NCBI RefSeq assembly: GCF_030406325.1
Contig: NZ_JAUEQY010000018.1
Span: forward strand, 1-64,000
Reading direction: 5' to 3'
Length of the DNA: 64,000 bases
Source: Actinomadura sp. DC4
GTDB lineage: Bacteria > Actinomycetota > Actinomycetes > Streptosporangiales > Streptosporangiaceae
This document shows, piece by piece, positions 34,620-42,254 of this stretch. The position numbers and the translations under genes were made by a program. The notes under the pieces were generated by a model, which ran no database searches, was not told where the DNA came from, and worked only from the letters and a program-made list of their open reading frames with translations. Position 1 is the stretch's first letter. Every line of letters begins with the position of its first letter.

Positions 34620-35765
34620 ATGCGGCGAACCATCTACGGACCGGAGCACCTCGACTTCGCGGGCGTGCTGGACGCGTTCCTGAACAAGCACGTCGTGCCG
34701 CACATGACCGAGTGGGAGGAGGCCGGGCAGGTACCCCGGAGCCTCTACCGTGAGGCCGCCGCGCTGGGCGTCGCCGGCATCCAGGCGCCGGTGGAGTACG
34801 GCGGCGCCGGCGAGTCGACGTTCCTGTTCAACTGCGTTGTGACCGAGCGGGTCGCCTACCGGCGGGCGACGCTCGGGTCCCTCCGGGTGCACACCGACGT
34901 GGTCATGCCCTACATCGTGAAGTACGGCACCGAGGAGCAGCACCGGCGCTGGCTGCCCGGCATGGCCTCCGCCGAGAAGATGACGGCGATCGCGATGACC
35001 GAGCCGGGGACCGGCTCCGACCTGGCCGGGATGGCGACGACCGCGCGCCGGGCCGAGGGCGGCTGGGTGCTGAACGGGGCCAAGACCTTCATCACCGGCG
35101 GCAGCCAGGCCGACCTGATCGTGGTCGTGGCCCGCACGTCCGAGCCGGAGAACCGGCGCGGCGGGCTGTCGCTGCTCGTGGTCGAGGACGGCATGCCGGG
35201 CTTCGCCCGCGGACGCGCGCTCAAGAAGCTCGGCCTGCTCGCCCAGGACACCTCCGAGCTCTTCTTCGACGACGTGTTCGTGCCGGACGAGAACCTCCTC
35301 GGTGAGGAGGGGAAGGCCTTCGAGTACCTGACCGGGAACCTCGCCCAAGAGCGGCTGTCGATCGCGGTGAACGCCCAGGCGCAGGCCGTGGCGGCCATCG
35401 AGGTGACCACCGAGTACGTCGGCGGGCGCACGGTGTTCGGCCGGAGCCTGTCGGGCTTCCAGAACACGAAGTTCGTGCTGGCGGACCTGGAGACGCAGGT
35501 CAGCGCCGGGCAGACCTTCGTCGACCGGGCGATCGCCGACCACGAACGCGGCGAGCTCACCCCCGCCGACGCGGCGAAGGTGAAGCTGTTCTGCTCGGAG
35601 CTGCAGGGCCGGGTCACCGACGCGTGCCTGCAGCTGCACGGCGGCTACGGCTACGTCCGTGACTACGACATCTGCCGTCTGTACGCGGACGCCCGTGTGA
35701 GCCGCATCTACGGCGGCACCAGCGAGGTGATGAAGTCCATCATCGCCAAGTCGATGGGACTGTGA
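34620..35765 (+). CDS. Acyl-CoA dehydrogenase 5 (381 aa)
   Basis: Acyl-CoA dehydrogenase with APVEYGGAGES, AMTEPGTGSDLAGM, AKTFITGGSQADLIVVVART, SGFQNTKFVLADLETQ, QLHGGYGYVRDYDICRLYADARVSRIYGGTSEVMKSIIA. The Glu of the classical YEGT is replaced (YGGT); Glu in AQERLSIA sits at the isovaleryl-type base position, so activity is expected. Start ATG at 34620 has GAGGAG upstream; a GTG at 34602 is less likely. Last gene of the plus-strand catabolic run; it converges with the IclR gene three bases later. Confidence 0.91.
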   Translation: MRRTIYGPEHLDFAGVLDAFLNKHVVPHMTEWEEAGQVPRSLYREAAALGVAGIQAPVEYGGAGESTFLFNCVVTERVAYRRATLGSLRVHTDVVMPYIVKYGTEEQHRRWLPGMASAEKMTAIAMTEPGTGSDLAGMATTARRAEGGWVLNGAKTFITGGSQADLIVVVARTSEPENRRGGLSLLVVEDGMPGFARGRALKKLGLLAQDTSELFFDDVFVPDENLLGEEGKAFEYLTGNLAQERLSIAVNAQAQAVAAIEVTTEYVGGRTVFGRSLSGFQNTKFVLADLETQVSAGQTFVDRAIADHERGELTPADAAKVKLFCSELQGRVTDACLQLHGGYGYVRDYDICRLYADARVSRIYGGTSEVMKSIIAKSMGL

Positions 35766-35768
35766 GGC

Positions 35769-36533
35769 TCAGCGCGCGGACGGCAGCGACGACGCCGGGA
35801 CCGTCCCGCCGAACCGCTCGGTGAGGCGGCGGGCGGCCCGCGCGACCTCTTCGGCCGCCGCGTGACCGTGCTCGGGCACCGAGGTGGTCGGGATGGAGAC
35901 GCCGACCGCGCCGACCGGCCGCCCCCGATGGTCGAAGACCGGGGCGGCGGCCCCCCACACGCCCGGCCAGCGGTCACCGGAGCCGCACGCGTAGCCGATC
36001 CGCGCGGTCTCGACCAGCTCTTGGTACAGCGCGCGCCGGTCGGCCGCGCTGAACGCGCGCTTCGCCTGCGTCTTGACGATCTCGTCGACCTCGTTCCTGG
36101 GCAGCCAGGCCATCACCGCGTGGCCGGTCATGGTGTCGAGCGTGGCGTAGCGTCCGCCGAGCGTGATGTGCGCGCGTACGGGCTTGTCCGGCTCGGCCTG
36201 CGCGACATAGGTGAGCCAGCCGCCCTCGAAGGCGGCGAAGACGACGGTCTCGTCGATGGCCTCGACCAGCTCCCGCAGGGTGCGCTCGGCCAGCTCGCCG
36301 GTGCCGGTCGAGTCCTTCACGGCGCATCCCAGCCGCCACATCAGCATGGTGGCCCGCCACTTGCGGTCCTCGTCCTGGGTGACGAACCCCTCGTCGCGCA
36401 TCAGCCGCAGCATGCGCAGGAGCGTCGGGGGAGTGAGTCCTGTCCGGCCGGACAGCGCGGTGAGCGTCTGCGGCCCTTCCTCGCAGACCGCGATCAGCGC
36501 GCGCAGCGTCCGGTTGATCGCTCCGTCGCTCAT
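35769..36533 (-). CDS. IclR-family transcriptional regulator (254 aa)
   Basis: N-terminal winged helix (SDGAINRTLRALIAVCEEGPQTLTALSGRTGLTPPTLLRMLRLMRDEGFV) followed by the IclR effector domain (DETVVFAAFEGGWLTYVAQAE, ATLDTMTGHAVMAWLP, GDRWPGVWGAAAPVFDHRGRPVGAVGVSIPT). Such proteins bind an inverted repeat and are tuned by a pathway intermediate. It sits at the end of the catabolic island, convergent with it. The motif ATTTCACTGA lies just upstream of its start and the same motif occurs before both catabolic operons, which argues for autoregulation and control of the island. An in-frame ATG at 36542 is an alternative start. Confidence 0.9.
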   Translation of the reverse strand: MSDGAINRTLRALIAVCEEGPQTLTALSGRTGLTPPTLLRMLRLMRDEGFVTQDEDRKWRATMLMWRLGCAVKDSTGTGELAERTLRELVEAIDETVVFAAFEGGWLTYVAQAEPDKPVRAHITLGGRYATLDTMTGHAVMAWLPRNEVDEIVKTQAKRAFSAADRRALYQELVETARIGYACGSGDRWPGVWGAAAPVFDHRGRPVGAVGVSIPTTSVPEHGHAAAEEVARAARRLTERFGGTVPASSLPSAR

Positions 36534-36913
36534 GATCCCCATTCATTTCACTGAGCGGAGTTAGGTTTCGCTGGGTCATCCTATCGCTCGCCCTCTCTCG
36601 TGGCGAGCCGGACGCTCGTGATCGGCCCCGCCGCCGGTCCCCGTTCCACGCTCCGGCCCGGCGTGCCGGTGCCGTCCGGGCCGCGGTCGAAGTCCCCGAT
36701 TGGCAGTCAGGCGTATTCTTATGTGTGCCATTTCGCGCCTTTAGTCGTTGAAATTTGCGGCGCGATAAGCCGCGTTTTGCCTGGTCGTAGCCACCGGCGT
36801 CGACTAGTGTCGGCCTTTTCTATGCCGTGGGCCTATCAAACGGACACGCATTGCGTTAAATATCTGCTTGGCGGGGCTATTGCGGCTCTGACGTTAATCG
36901 GGGAGATTCTCCA
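36534..36913. promoter_or_regulatory. Intergenic region: IclR promoter/operator and AT-rich leader of the next gene
   Basis: About 380 bases between divergent genes. ATTTCACTGA at 36545-36554 overlaps the likely start region of the IclR gene. From about 36700 to 36905 the composition drops to far lower GC than the genes on either side, with many TTT/AAA runs, and this AT-rich stretch leads into the ATG at 36914. No open frame with coding-like third positions was seen. It probably holds the promoter of the secreted protein gene. Confidence 0.5.
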
Positions 36914-38203
36914 ATGCAGGAACGGCTCATTGCCGCATGGGGACGATATCGCCGTAAGCGGCGCAGATTGCCGCAGCGGGTGACGGGTGGCGTGGCGGCG
37001 GTCGTTCTCGCGCTCGGCCCGGCGCAGGTCGCCGCCCGGCCCGTCGCGCACGCCGCCGCGGGCGGGCACCCGAAGCTCACGGTGTCCGCGCCGCGCACGA
37101 CCCGGTCGGGCAGCGTCACGGTGCGCGGGCGTACCGCCGTCCGGAGCGTGGTCACGGTGTCCGGCGGCGTCCTCCCGGCCATGGCCGTCACCGGGCGCGA
37201 CGGCACCTTCGCGGTCGAGGTCGGGCTGCGTCCCGGCCGGCGCAACCACCTGACGGTCCGGGCGTCCTCCGGCGGCCGGCGGCCGGCCAGGCGGGTGACG
37301 GTCGAGCAGCGGCCCGGCAAGGCCCGCGGACGAGCGACCGGCCGGGTGCTGGACGCCGCGACGCGCCGGCCGGTCGCCGTCGCGACGGCGAGCTACGGCA
37401 CCCGGACCGCCAGGAGCGGCGGCGACGGCCGGTACACGCTCACCGGACTGCCCGACGGGCGGCTCACGATCGCCGTGCGCGCGCCCGGCCGGCTCGACGG
37501 CCTGACGGCGGCCGTGCTGTCCGGCGGCCGGGGACAGGCCGCCGACGCGTCGGTGCAGCGGCGCGCCGCGCCCGTACGGGTGGGGCCGCGCGGCGGCTCG
37601 TACTCCGGGAAGGGCTGGCGGGTGACGGTCCCGGCGGGCGCGGTCCGCAAGCGGACCGGCCTGAACCTGACGCCGCTGGCGGTCACCGGGATGAAGGACG
37701 CGTTCGGAACGGGCGTCCTCGACCTGTCACCCGACGGCCTGCGCTTCGCCAGGCCGATCACCGTGGCCGTCGATCCCGGCGCGTTCGGGCGCGACCCGGC
37801 CAGGACCGTGATCAGGGGCCTCGACTCCGGCCGCCTGACCGTGACCACACCGCGGACCAGGGTCGTCGGGAAGGAGATGGTGTTCCGGCTCGACCGGCTG
37901 GGTGGGCTCGAGGTGCGGGCCGACCTGCCGGAGACATCGTCCGGCGACGGCGCGTTCGACATCATGGTCCGCTACCGGCGGCCGCGCTGGGAGAGCGGCG
38001 ACCTCAGCGGAGGCCGGGGCGGTCTAGGCGGCACGTCCGCCGCCGTCGGCTACACGAACGGCTCCGGCGAGCCGGGCACCTTCCTGGAGGTCCCCGGATC
38101 CCGTACTCCCGGGTCGTTCCTCGACACCGCGCCGAACGACCTGGCGCACACGTCGACCGGCAGTGACCAGACCGGCGTCCACGTCTATCCGATCCGGAGC
38201 TGA
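36914..38203 (+). CDS. Secreted protein with beta-sandwich domains, function unknown (429 aa)
   Basis: Signal peptide with a strongly basic n-region (RYRRKRRR), a hydrophobic core (VTGGVAAVVLALGPAQVAA) and probable cleavage near AHA at about 49. A first Ig-like segment is followed by a carboxypeptidase-regulatory-type domain (RATGRVLDAATRRPVAVATASYGTRTARSGGDGRYTLTGLPDG) and then a ZU5-like domain (GGSYSGKGWRVTVPAGAVRKRTGLNLTPL...LSPDGLRFARPITVAVDPG). The C-terminal ~90 residues are Gly/Ser-rich and end in HVYPIRS. No catalytic motif was seen, so an adhesive or structural wall-associated role is possible. It stands alone between the IclR gene and the cysteine-module gene. Confidence 0.78.
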   Translation: MQERLIAAWGRYRRKRRRLPQRVTGGVAAVVLALGPAQVAARPVAHAAAGGHPKLTVSAPRTTRSGSVTVRGRTAVRSVVTVSGGVLPAMAVTGRDGTFAVEVGLRPGRRNHLTVRASSGGRRPARRVTVEQRPGKARGRATGRVLDAATRRPVAVATASYGTRTARSGGDGRYTLTGLPDGRLTIAVRAPGRLDGLTAAVLSGGRGQAADASVQRRAAPVRVGPRGGSYSGKGWRVTVPAGAVRKRTGLNLTPLAVTGMKDAFGTGVLDLSPDGLRFARPITVAVDPGAFGRDPARTVIRGLDSGRLTVTTPRTRVVGKEMVFRLDRLGGLEVRADLPETSSGDGAFDIMVRYRRPRWESGDLSGGRGGLGGTSAAVGYTNGSGEPGTFLEVPGSRTPGSFLDTAPNDLAHTSTGSDQTGVHVYPIRS

Positions 38204-38271
38204 GACCGGGCGCGGCGCCCGGTCTCCTGAGGCCGGGCGTCGCGCCGCTACGATGGAAAAAATGCAGATCG

Positions 38272-38336
38272 GCGGAGGGGCTCGCCGTCATCCGCGGAGA
38301 TTCCGCCAACGGTCCCTGTCTCGACGAGGCGGGCGG
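38272..38336 (+). ncRNA. Candidate structured RNA leader, copy 1
   Basis: A ~65-base element directly before the CxxC-module gene, with a second copy at 39711-39778. Shared blocks are GCGGAGGGRCTC, CCGCGG, then five free bases and CCGCCAACGGTCCCT identical in both, then a looser CT.GA.GAGG..GG.GG. The RNA can form an outer stem (AGGGGCT at 38276-38282 with GGTCCCT at 38311-38317) enclosing a GCGG-n5-CCGC hairpin. It does not match a riboswitch class that I recognise. The position just upstream of a start codon suggests a cis-acting control element. Confidence 0.5.
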
Positions 38337-39670
38337 TGCGGGTGGGCCTGAGACTCCGTGATCTGACCGGCTCGGCGCACGAGTTGCCGTACAAATGGCC
38401 ACCGCGCCGCCGTACGGCCCACGAGGAGAACCTCACCCGCCGGCGGACAGAGGCCGTCCGGCTGGTCGGCCGGCCCGGCTGCCCCGTGTGCCGCGCCCGT
38501 GGCGAGTCGCTCGGGCACTGGATGTCCGCGTTCGTCAACGAGAACCACACCGACGGCGACGTGATCGTCCGGTACCGGCGCTCGCTCGGGTTCTGCCCCG
38601 GCCACACGCGAGGGCTGCTGACCGGGCGTTCCGCCTCGTGGCTGATGCCCACCGTCCTGGAAGGGGCGCTCGCCGCGGGAGCGCGGATGCTGGCGGGCGG
38701 CCCGCGGGAGATCCTCGGCTGCCCGCTGTGCGAGAACCTCCGGCACGCCGAGGACGCCACGATCGCCACGCTCGGCCGCGCCTTTCCCGACGCCGCCGTA
38801 CGCGACGCGTACGCCGAGGGCACGGGTACCTGCGCGCCGCACGCCGTACGGCTGGCCGGGATCCTGCCGTCGCGTCATCTGCCGGTGGTCGTCACGACTC
38901 TTCGCCGCAGGCTGGAGGAGCACGGGAGCGTCTCGGCCGTGGCGGGGACCGGCGCCGACGCCGCCGCCCGGCACGCCGTTCACGAGCGGGCCGCGGACGG
39001 AGTCCTGGCGGCGGAGAAGGCGGCGCTGGGGCGTTCGGCGTACGGGCTGGTCGAGACCGACATCGACACGGCCTGCTGTCCCGTCTGCCGGGCGGAGACC
39101 CGCGCCGCCTGGCGGTACCTGCGCTGGCTGCTCCGCACGGGCGACGGCGGCCCGGCGCGCGAGGACCGCGAGCTGTGCCCGCGCCACCTGCATGACGCCC
39201 GGCGGATCGATCCGGAGGGCGTACGGCCGGTGCTCGCGGCGATGACCGCGCTGTGGACCGGCCGGCTCGACCGGTCCTTGTCCGAGGCCCGGCACCGCGA
39301 GGCGCTCACGGCGATGCGCGGCCGGGCGTCGTGCCGCGCGTGCGCCGCCGCGGCCGGAGCGGGGCGACGGGCCGTACGGCTGCTGGAGATCGCCCTGGCC
39401 GACGACACGCTCGACGCGGCGTACGGGCGCTCCCACGGGGTCTGTCTTCGCCACGGCCTGACCTGGACCGGCTCGCGGGCCGGCCGCGTGCACGCGGTGC
39501 TCGGCGCCCGGCTGGAGATGGCCGTCTTCGAACTCGGCGAGAGCCGGCGCAAGTCGGACTGGAACACCCGTTTCGAGCCCCGTGGCGCCGAGATGTCGGC
39601 CTGGTCCCAGGCGCCGACGCTCCTCGACGGCCGGATCTACTGCGGCTGCACGGCCGCCGAGGCGCGTTGA
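38336..39670 (+). CDS. Protein with four CxxC...CxxH modules, probable metal-binding (444 aa)
   Basis: Four evenly built modules are visible: CPVC (49-52) with CPGH (87-90), CPLC (129-132) with CAPH (166-169), CPVC (248-251) with CPRH (281-284), and CRAC (333-336) with CLRH (370-373); a last CGC is near the C-terminus. Each CxxC plus CxxH is a plausible zinc or other metal site, with helical spacers between. The pattern resembles uncharacterised actinobacterial proteins of the DUF6062 kind; no enzyme motif was seen. GTG start; a second in-frame GTG lies two codons later. Flanked by two copies of the structured element. Function is unknown. Confidence 0.72.
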   Translation: MRVGLRLRDLTGSAHELPYKWPPRRRTAHEENLTRRRTEAVRLVGRPGCPVCRARGESLGHWMSAFVNENHTDGDVIVRYRRSLGFCPGHTRGLLTGRSASWLMPTVLEGALAAGARMLAGGPREILGCPLCENLRHAEDATIATLGRAFPDAAVRDAYAEGTGTCAPHAVRLAGILPSRHLPVVVTTLRRRLEEHGSVSAVAGTGADAAARHAVHERAADGVLAAEKAALGRSAYGLVETDIDTACCPVCRAETRAAWRYLRWLLRTGDGGPAREDRELCPRHLHDARRIDPEGVRPVLAAMTALWTGRLDRSLSEARHREALTAMRGRASCRACAAAAGAGRRAVRLLEIALADDTLDAAYGRSHGVCLRHGLTWTGSRAGRVHAVLGARLEMAVFELGESRRKSDWNTRFEPRGAEMSAWSQAPTLLDGRIYCGCTAAEAR

Positions 39671-39710
39671 CCGGCGCGAGCCTCACTCGGCGGCTGGACC
39701 GGGCGTAACA

Positions 39711-39778
39711 GCGGAGGGACTCACCGAGCCAACCGCGGCTCGCCCGCCAACGGTCCCTCCCTGATGAGGTAGGAGGCC
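39711..39778 (+). ncRNA. Candidate structured RNA element, copy 2
   Basis: Second copy of the element seen before the CxxC-module gene. The outer stem is longer here (GGAGGGACT at 39713-39721 with GGTCCCTCC at 39752-39760) and has an A-U pair where copy 1 has G-U, so pairing is kept. The inner GCGG-n5-CCGC hairpin and the 15-base CCGCCAACGGTCCCT are conserved. It is followed by an ATG at 39787, but that frame soon enters the 3' end of the tetR gene and does not look coding, so this copy may front a lost gene or act as a terminator. Confidence 0.45.
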
Positions 39779-39852
39779 GCTTTCTCATGCTGGTACGAAC
39801 CCTTCCGCGCCGTGCCGCTCTCCGGCAGGTGCCGGCTCGCGCGCCGACGGTG

Positions 39853-40494
39853 CTACGGCTCGCCGGGGAGGAGCTGGCCGACCAGGGCGTCGGCGGTCCA
39901 CCGCTCCCACCGCTCGGGGCTCCAGCCCCGGCGGTGGGTGAGGTAGTGGTAGATCTCGGGGGTCTGCAGGGCGAGGGCGATGTCGGTCGCCCCGGCGGTG
40001 TCCAGGCCCTCGCGTAGCGGGCTCTTGGTCGCCAGGGCGGCGACGAACCGCTCCTGGACGGTGGCGCGCTGGGCGTTGTTGATCTCCCAGAGCTCCGCGA
40101 TGTCGGGATCGGCCGACGCGGCGCTGGCGACGACCCGCAGGACGGGCGAGACGCGCTCGTAGATCTCGCGTGCCAGCCGTACCTGGGCGCGCAGCTGCTC
40201 CCTGGCGTCAGAGCCGGCGAGCACGGCGAGCGTGTCAGGGCGCTCCAACGTCGGGACGGGCTCGTCGTCGCCGGCCACCGCGACGTCGAGGATCTCCGAG
40301 AGCAGGCGCCGTTTGGTGCCGAACGTGAAATAGAGGGTCTGGACCGCCACGCCCGCCTCGTCGGCGATCGTCTGCATTGACGTGGCGGCGTACCCCTGGT
40401 CCGCGAAGAGCTCCAGCGCCGCCGCGCGCATCTTGCGCCGGTTGGCCCTTGCCTTGTCCGCCCGGGCGTTCGGCCGTGTGGCTCGGGGACTCAT
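39853..40494 (-). CDS. TetR-family transcriptional repressor (213 aa)
   Basis: N-terminal helix-turn-helix: RRKMRAAALELFADQGYAATSMQTIADEAGVAVQTLYFTFGTKRRLLSEIL, a textbook TetR DNA-binding domain. The remaining ~140 residues form the all-helical ligand/dimer domain, which senses a small molecule. It is divergent from a DHA2-type efflux gene and the 79 bases between them hold two inverted repeats with the same half site, so it very likely represses itself and the exporter until a drug-like ligand binds. Confidence 0.92.
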   Translation of the reverse strand: MSPRATRPNARADKARANRRKMRAAALELFADQGYAATSMQTIADEAGVAVQTLYFTFGTKRRLLSEILDVAVAGDDEPVPTLERPDTLAVLAGSDAREQLRAQVRLAREIYERVSPVLRVVASAASADPDIAELWEINNAQRATVQERFVAALATKSPLREGLDTAGATDIALALQTPEIYHYLTHRRGWSPERWERWTADALVGQLLPGEP

Positions 40495-40514
40495 ACCGCC
40501 GACCCTACCAGTTG

Positions 40515-40533
40515 ACTAGTGAGACTCACTAGT
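40515..40533. promoter_or_regulatory. TetR operator 1, perfect 19-bp palindrome
   Basis: ACTAGTGAGACTCACTAGT with 9-bp arms around a central A, in the divergent tetR/efflux promoter region. The half site CTAGTG recurs in operator 2. Confidence 0.8.
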
Positions 40534-40541
40534 GCTTGTCT

Positions 40542-40558
40542 CTAGTGGTATTCACTAG
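40542..40558. promoter_or_regulatory. TetR operator 2
   Basis: CTAGTG-gtatt-CACTAG, an inverted repeat with the same CTAGTG half site as operator 1, 16 bases before the efflux gene start. Two sites suggest one per promoter or cooperative binding. Confidence 0.7.
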
Positions 40559-40573
40559 TGAAAGGTACGGGCG

Positions 40574-42010
40574 ATGACACGTGCCGTGAGTCGGCCGATG
40601 GCCGCGCTGACGCTGCTGACCGTGATCGAGCTGCTGGTCTTCCTCGACACCTCGGTGGTGAATGTGGCGCTGCCGTCCATCGGGCGGGGGCTGGGGCTGT
40701 CGGTGGCGGGCCTGGCGTGGGTGGCGGGGGCGTACCAGCTCACCTTCGGCGGGTTCCAGCTGGTCGGAGGGCGTGCCGCCGACCTGCTCGGCCGGCGCCG
40801 GATGTTCGTGACCGGGCTGGCGGTGTTCACCGCGGCGTCGCTGCTGGCGGGGGCGGCGCGATGGGCGTGGCTGTTGCTGGCCGCGCGCGCCCTGCAGGGG
40901 GTCGGGGCGGCCGTGGTGGTCCCCGCCGAGATCTCGCTCCTCGCCGTGACCTTCACCGAGCCGAAGGCGTACGCGAGGGCGTTCGGGATCTGGTCGGCGA
41001 TGGGCGCGGCGGGCGCGGCGATCGGCACGTCGCTCGGCGGGATCCTCACCCAGGCGCTCGGCTGGCAGTCGATCTTCCTGGTCAACCTGCCGATCGGCGC
41101 GGCGGCGCTGCTGCTCAGCGGGCGCCTGCTGCCCGCCGACGAGCCCGGCCGGAGGTGGCGCGGGCTGGACCTGCCCGGGGTGCTGACGGGGACCTCCGCG
41201 CTCCTGCTGATCGTGTACGCGATCACGACCGCCGCCGACCGCGGGCTGGACCTCGTGTCGCTTGCGACGGGTGTGACGGGGCTCTTTCTCGGCGCGGTGT
41301 TCCTCCGCGTGGAGGCGCGTACCGCGACACCGGTCCTGGCGCTCGGCCTGCTGCGCGTCCGCAACGTGACCGGCTCGGCGCTCGCCAACTTCGTGATCGG
41401 CGTCGCCCACGTGCCGGCGTTCTTCCTGCTCGCCCTCTACCTGCAGCAGGTTCTCGGCTACAGCCCGACCGCCTCGGGATTCGCCGTACTGCCGGTCGCG
41501 GCCGGTGGCCTGGTGCTCGCCCGTACGGTCCTGCCGAGGGCACTCGCCCATCACGGGCCGCGCACGGTGCTGGCGGCCGGGCTGACGCTGCTGGCCGTCG
41601 CGCTGGCCGGGTTCGCCCGGCTGCCGTTGCACGGCTCCTACCTGTGGGACGTGCTTCCCTTCGGCCTCGTGCTCGCCGCCGCCCTGCCCGCTTCGTTCGC
41701 CGGCTCGACCATCCCGGCCGTTAAGGCGGTGCCCGCGGCGGACACCGGGATCGCGTCGGGGATCGTGCAGACCGCCCAGCGGGTCGGCAGCGCCCTCGGC
41801 GCCACGGGAGCCACGGCCGTGGTCAGCGCCTGGACCGCCCACCACGCCGGTCCTCACCTCACCGTCTACGCCACGGGGCTAAGAGTCGCCTTCGCCGCGG
41901 CGGCCGGGGTCGCGCTGCTGGGAGTCGCCCTGACGTTCGCGTTGATCCGGACGGCGGATCCGGCCCGCCCCGCCGAGTCCCCGACCGAGCCCAGTCCCGC
42001 CCACCACTGA
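40574..42010 (+). CDS. MFS drug exporter, DHA2 (14-TM) family (478 aa)
   Basis: Proton-driven efflux protein in the cytoplasmic membrane. Family signatures: LDTSVVNVALPSIGRGL in the first membrane helix (the DHA2 motif D1), GGRAADLLGRRRMFVTG (MFS motif A) and GTSLGGILTQALGWQSIFLVNLPIGA (motif C region). About 14 hydrophobic segments are seen. The start is 16 bases after TetR operator 2 with AAAGG upstream. The divergent TetR gene is its expected regulator. Its substrate could be a product made or met by this strain; not predictable. Confidence 0.92.
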   Translation: MTRAVSRPMAALTLLTVIELLVFLDTSVVNVALPSIGRGLGLSVAGLAWVAGAYQLTFGGFQLVGGRAADLLGRRRMFVTGLAVFTAASLLAGAARWAWLLLAARALQGVGAAVVVPAEISLLAVTFTEPKAYARAFGIWSAMGAAGAAIGTSLGGILTQALGWQSIFLVNLPIGAAALLLSGRLLPADEPGRRWRGLDLPGVLTGTSALLLIVYAITTAADRGLDLVSLATGVTGLFLGAVFLRVEARTATPVLALGLLRVRNVTGSALANFVIGVAHVPAFFLLALYLQQVLGYSPTASGFAVLPVAAGGLVLARTVLPRALAHHGPRTVLAAGLTLLAVALAGFARLPLHGSYLWDVLPFGLVLAAALPASFAGSTIPAVKAVPAADTGIASGIVQTAQRVGSALGATGATAVVSAWTAHHAGPHLTVYATGLRVAFAAAAGVALLGVALTFALIRTADPARPAESPTEPSPAHH

Positions 42011-42254
42011 TCCCGCGAGATCCTCATCACCGGCTCACGCCCCGGGCCGCCTCGGGGAGCCTGGCGAGGCCGGCCGCGCCACCACGTCGTCCTCCCCCTG
42101 GTCACACCGGTCACGGTCCTCACCGTCCTGGCCGGGGTACGGTCACTGGAGGCCACCGTCACGCCGGTGACCGGCACGCCCGGAGCACGTGCCGGGCCGG
42201 CGGACGGGACCGCGTCGCTCCGTTCCGTGGCCCTTCGGGCCTCCGCGACGGCGG

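Noticed and set aside
14817-35765. A steroid (cholesterol/cholate) degradation cluster
   Set aside because: FadE, SCP2-thiolase, DUF35 and LLM types fit, but no ring-cleavage or ring-dehydrogenation genes and no Mce importer are seen; the substrate was left open.
13417-35765. Acyl-CoA dehydrogenases 1, 2 and 5 as inactive because the YEGT glutamate is missing
   Set aside because: Each has a Glu at the alternative base site used by isovaleryl-CoA and long-chain dehydrogenases (IERLGN, PERCGN, QERLSI), so loss of activity is not supported.
39759-39769. CTGATGAG, the core of hammerhead ribozymes, in copy 2 of the structured element
   Set aside because: No matching CGAAA box or cleavage-site stem is present and copy 1 has CTCGACGAG at this place, so the match is by chance.
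39787-40017. A 76-codon plus-strand frame after structured element copy 2
   Set aside because: Most of it is antisense to the tetR gene and its codon use is that of a shadow frame.
42011-42254. Possible remnant coding sequence between the exporter and the galactokinase-like gene
   Set aside because: Short stretches translate plausibly, but there is no start, no family match and only GC-rich partial repeats; treated as intergenic.
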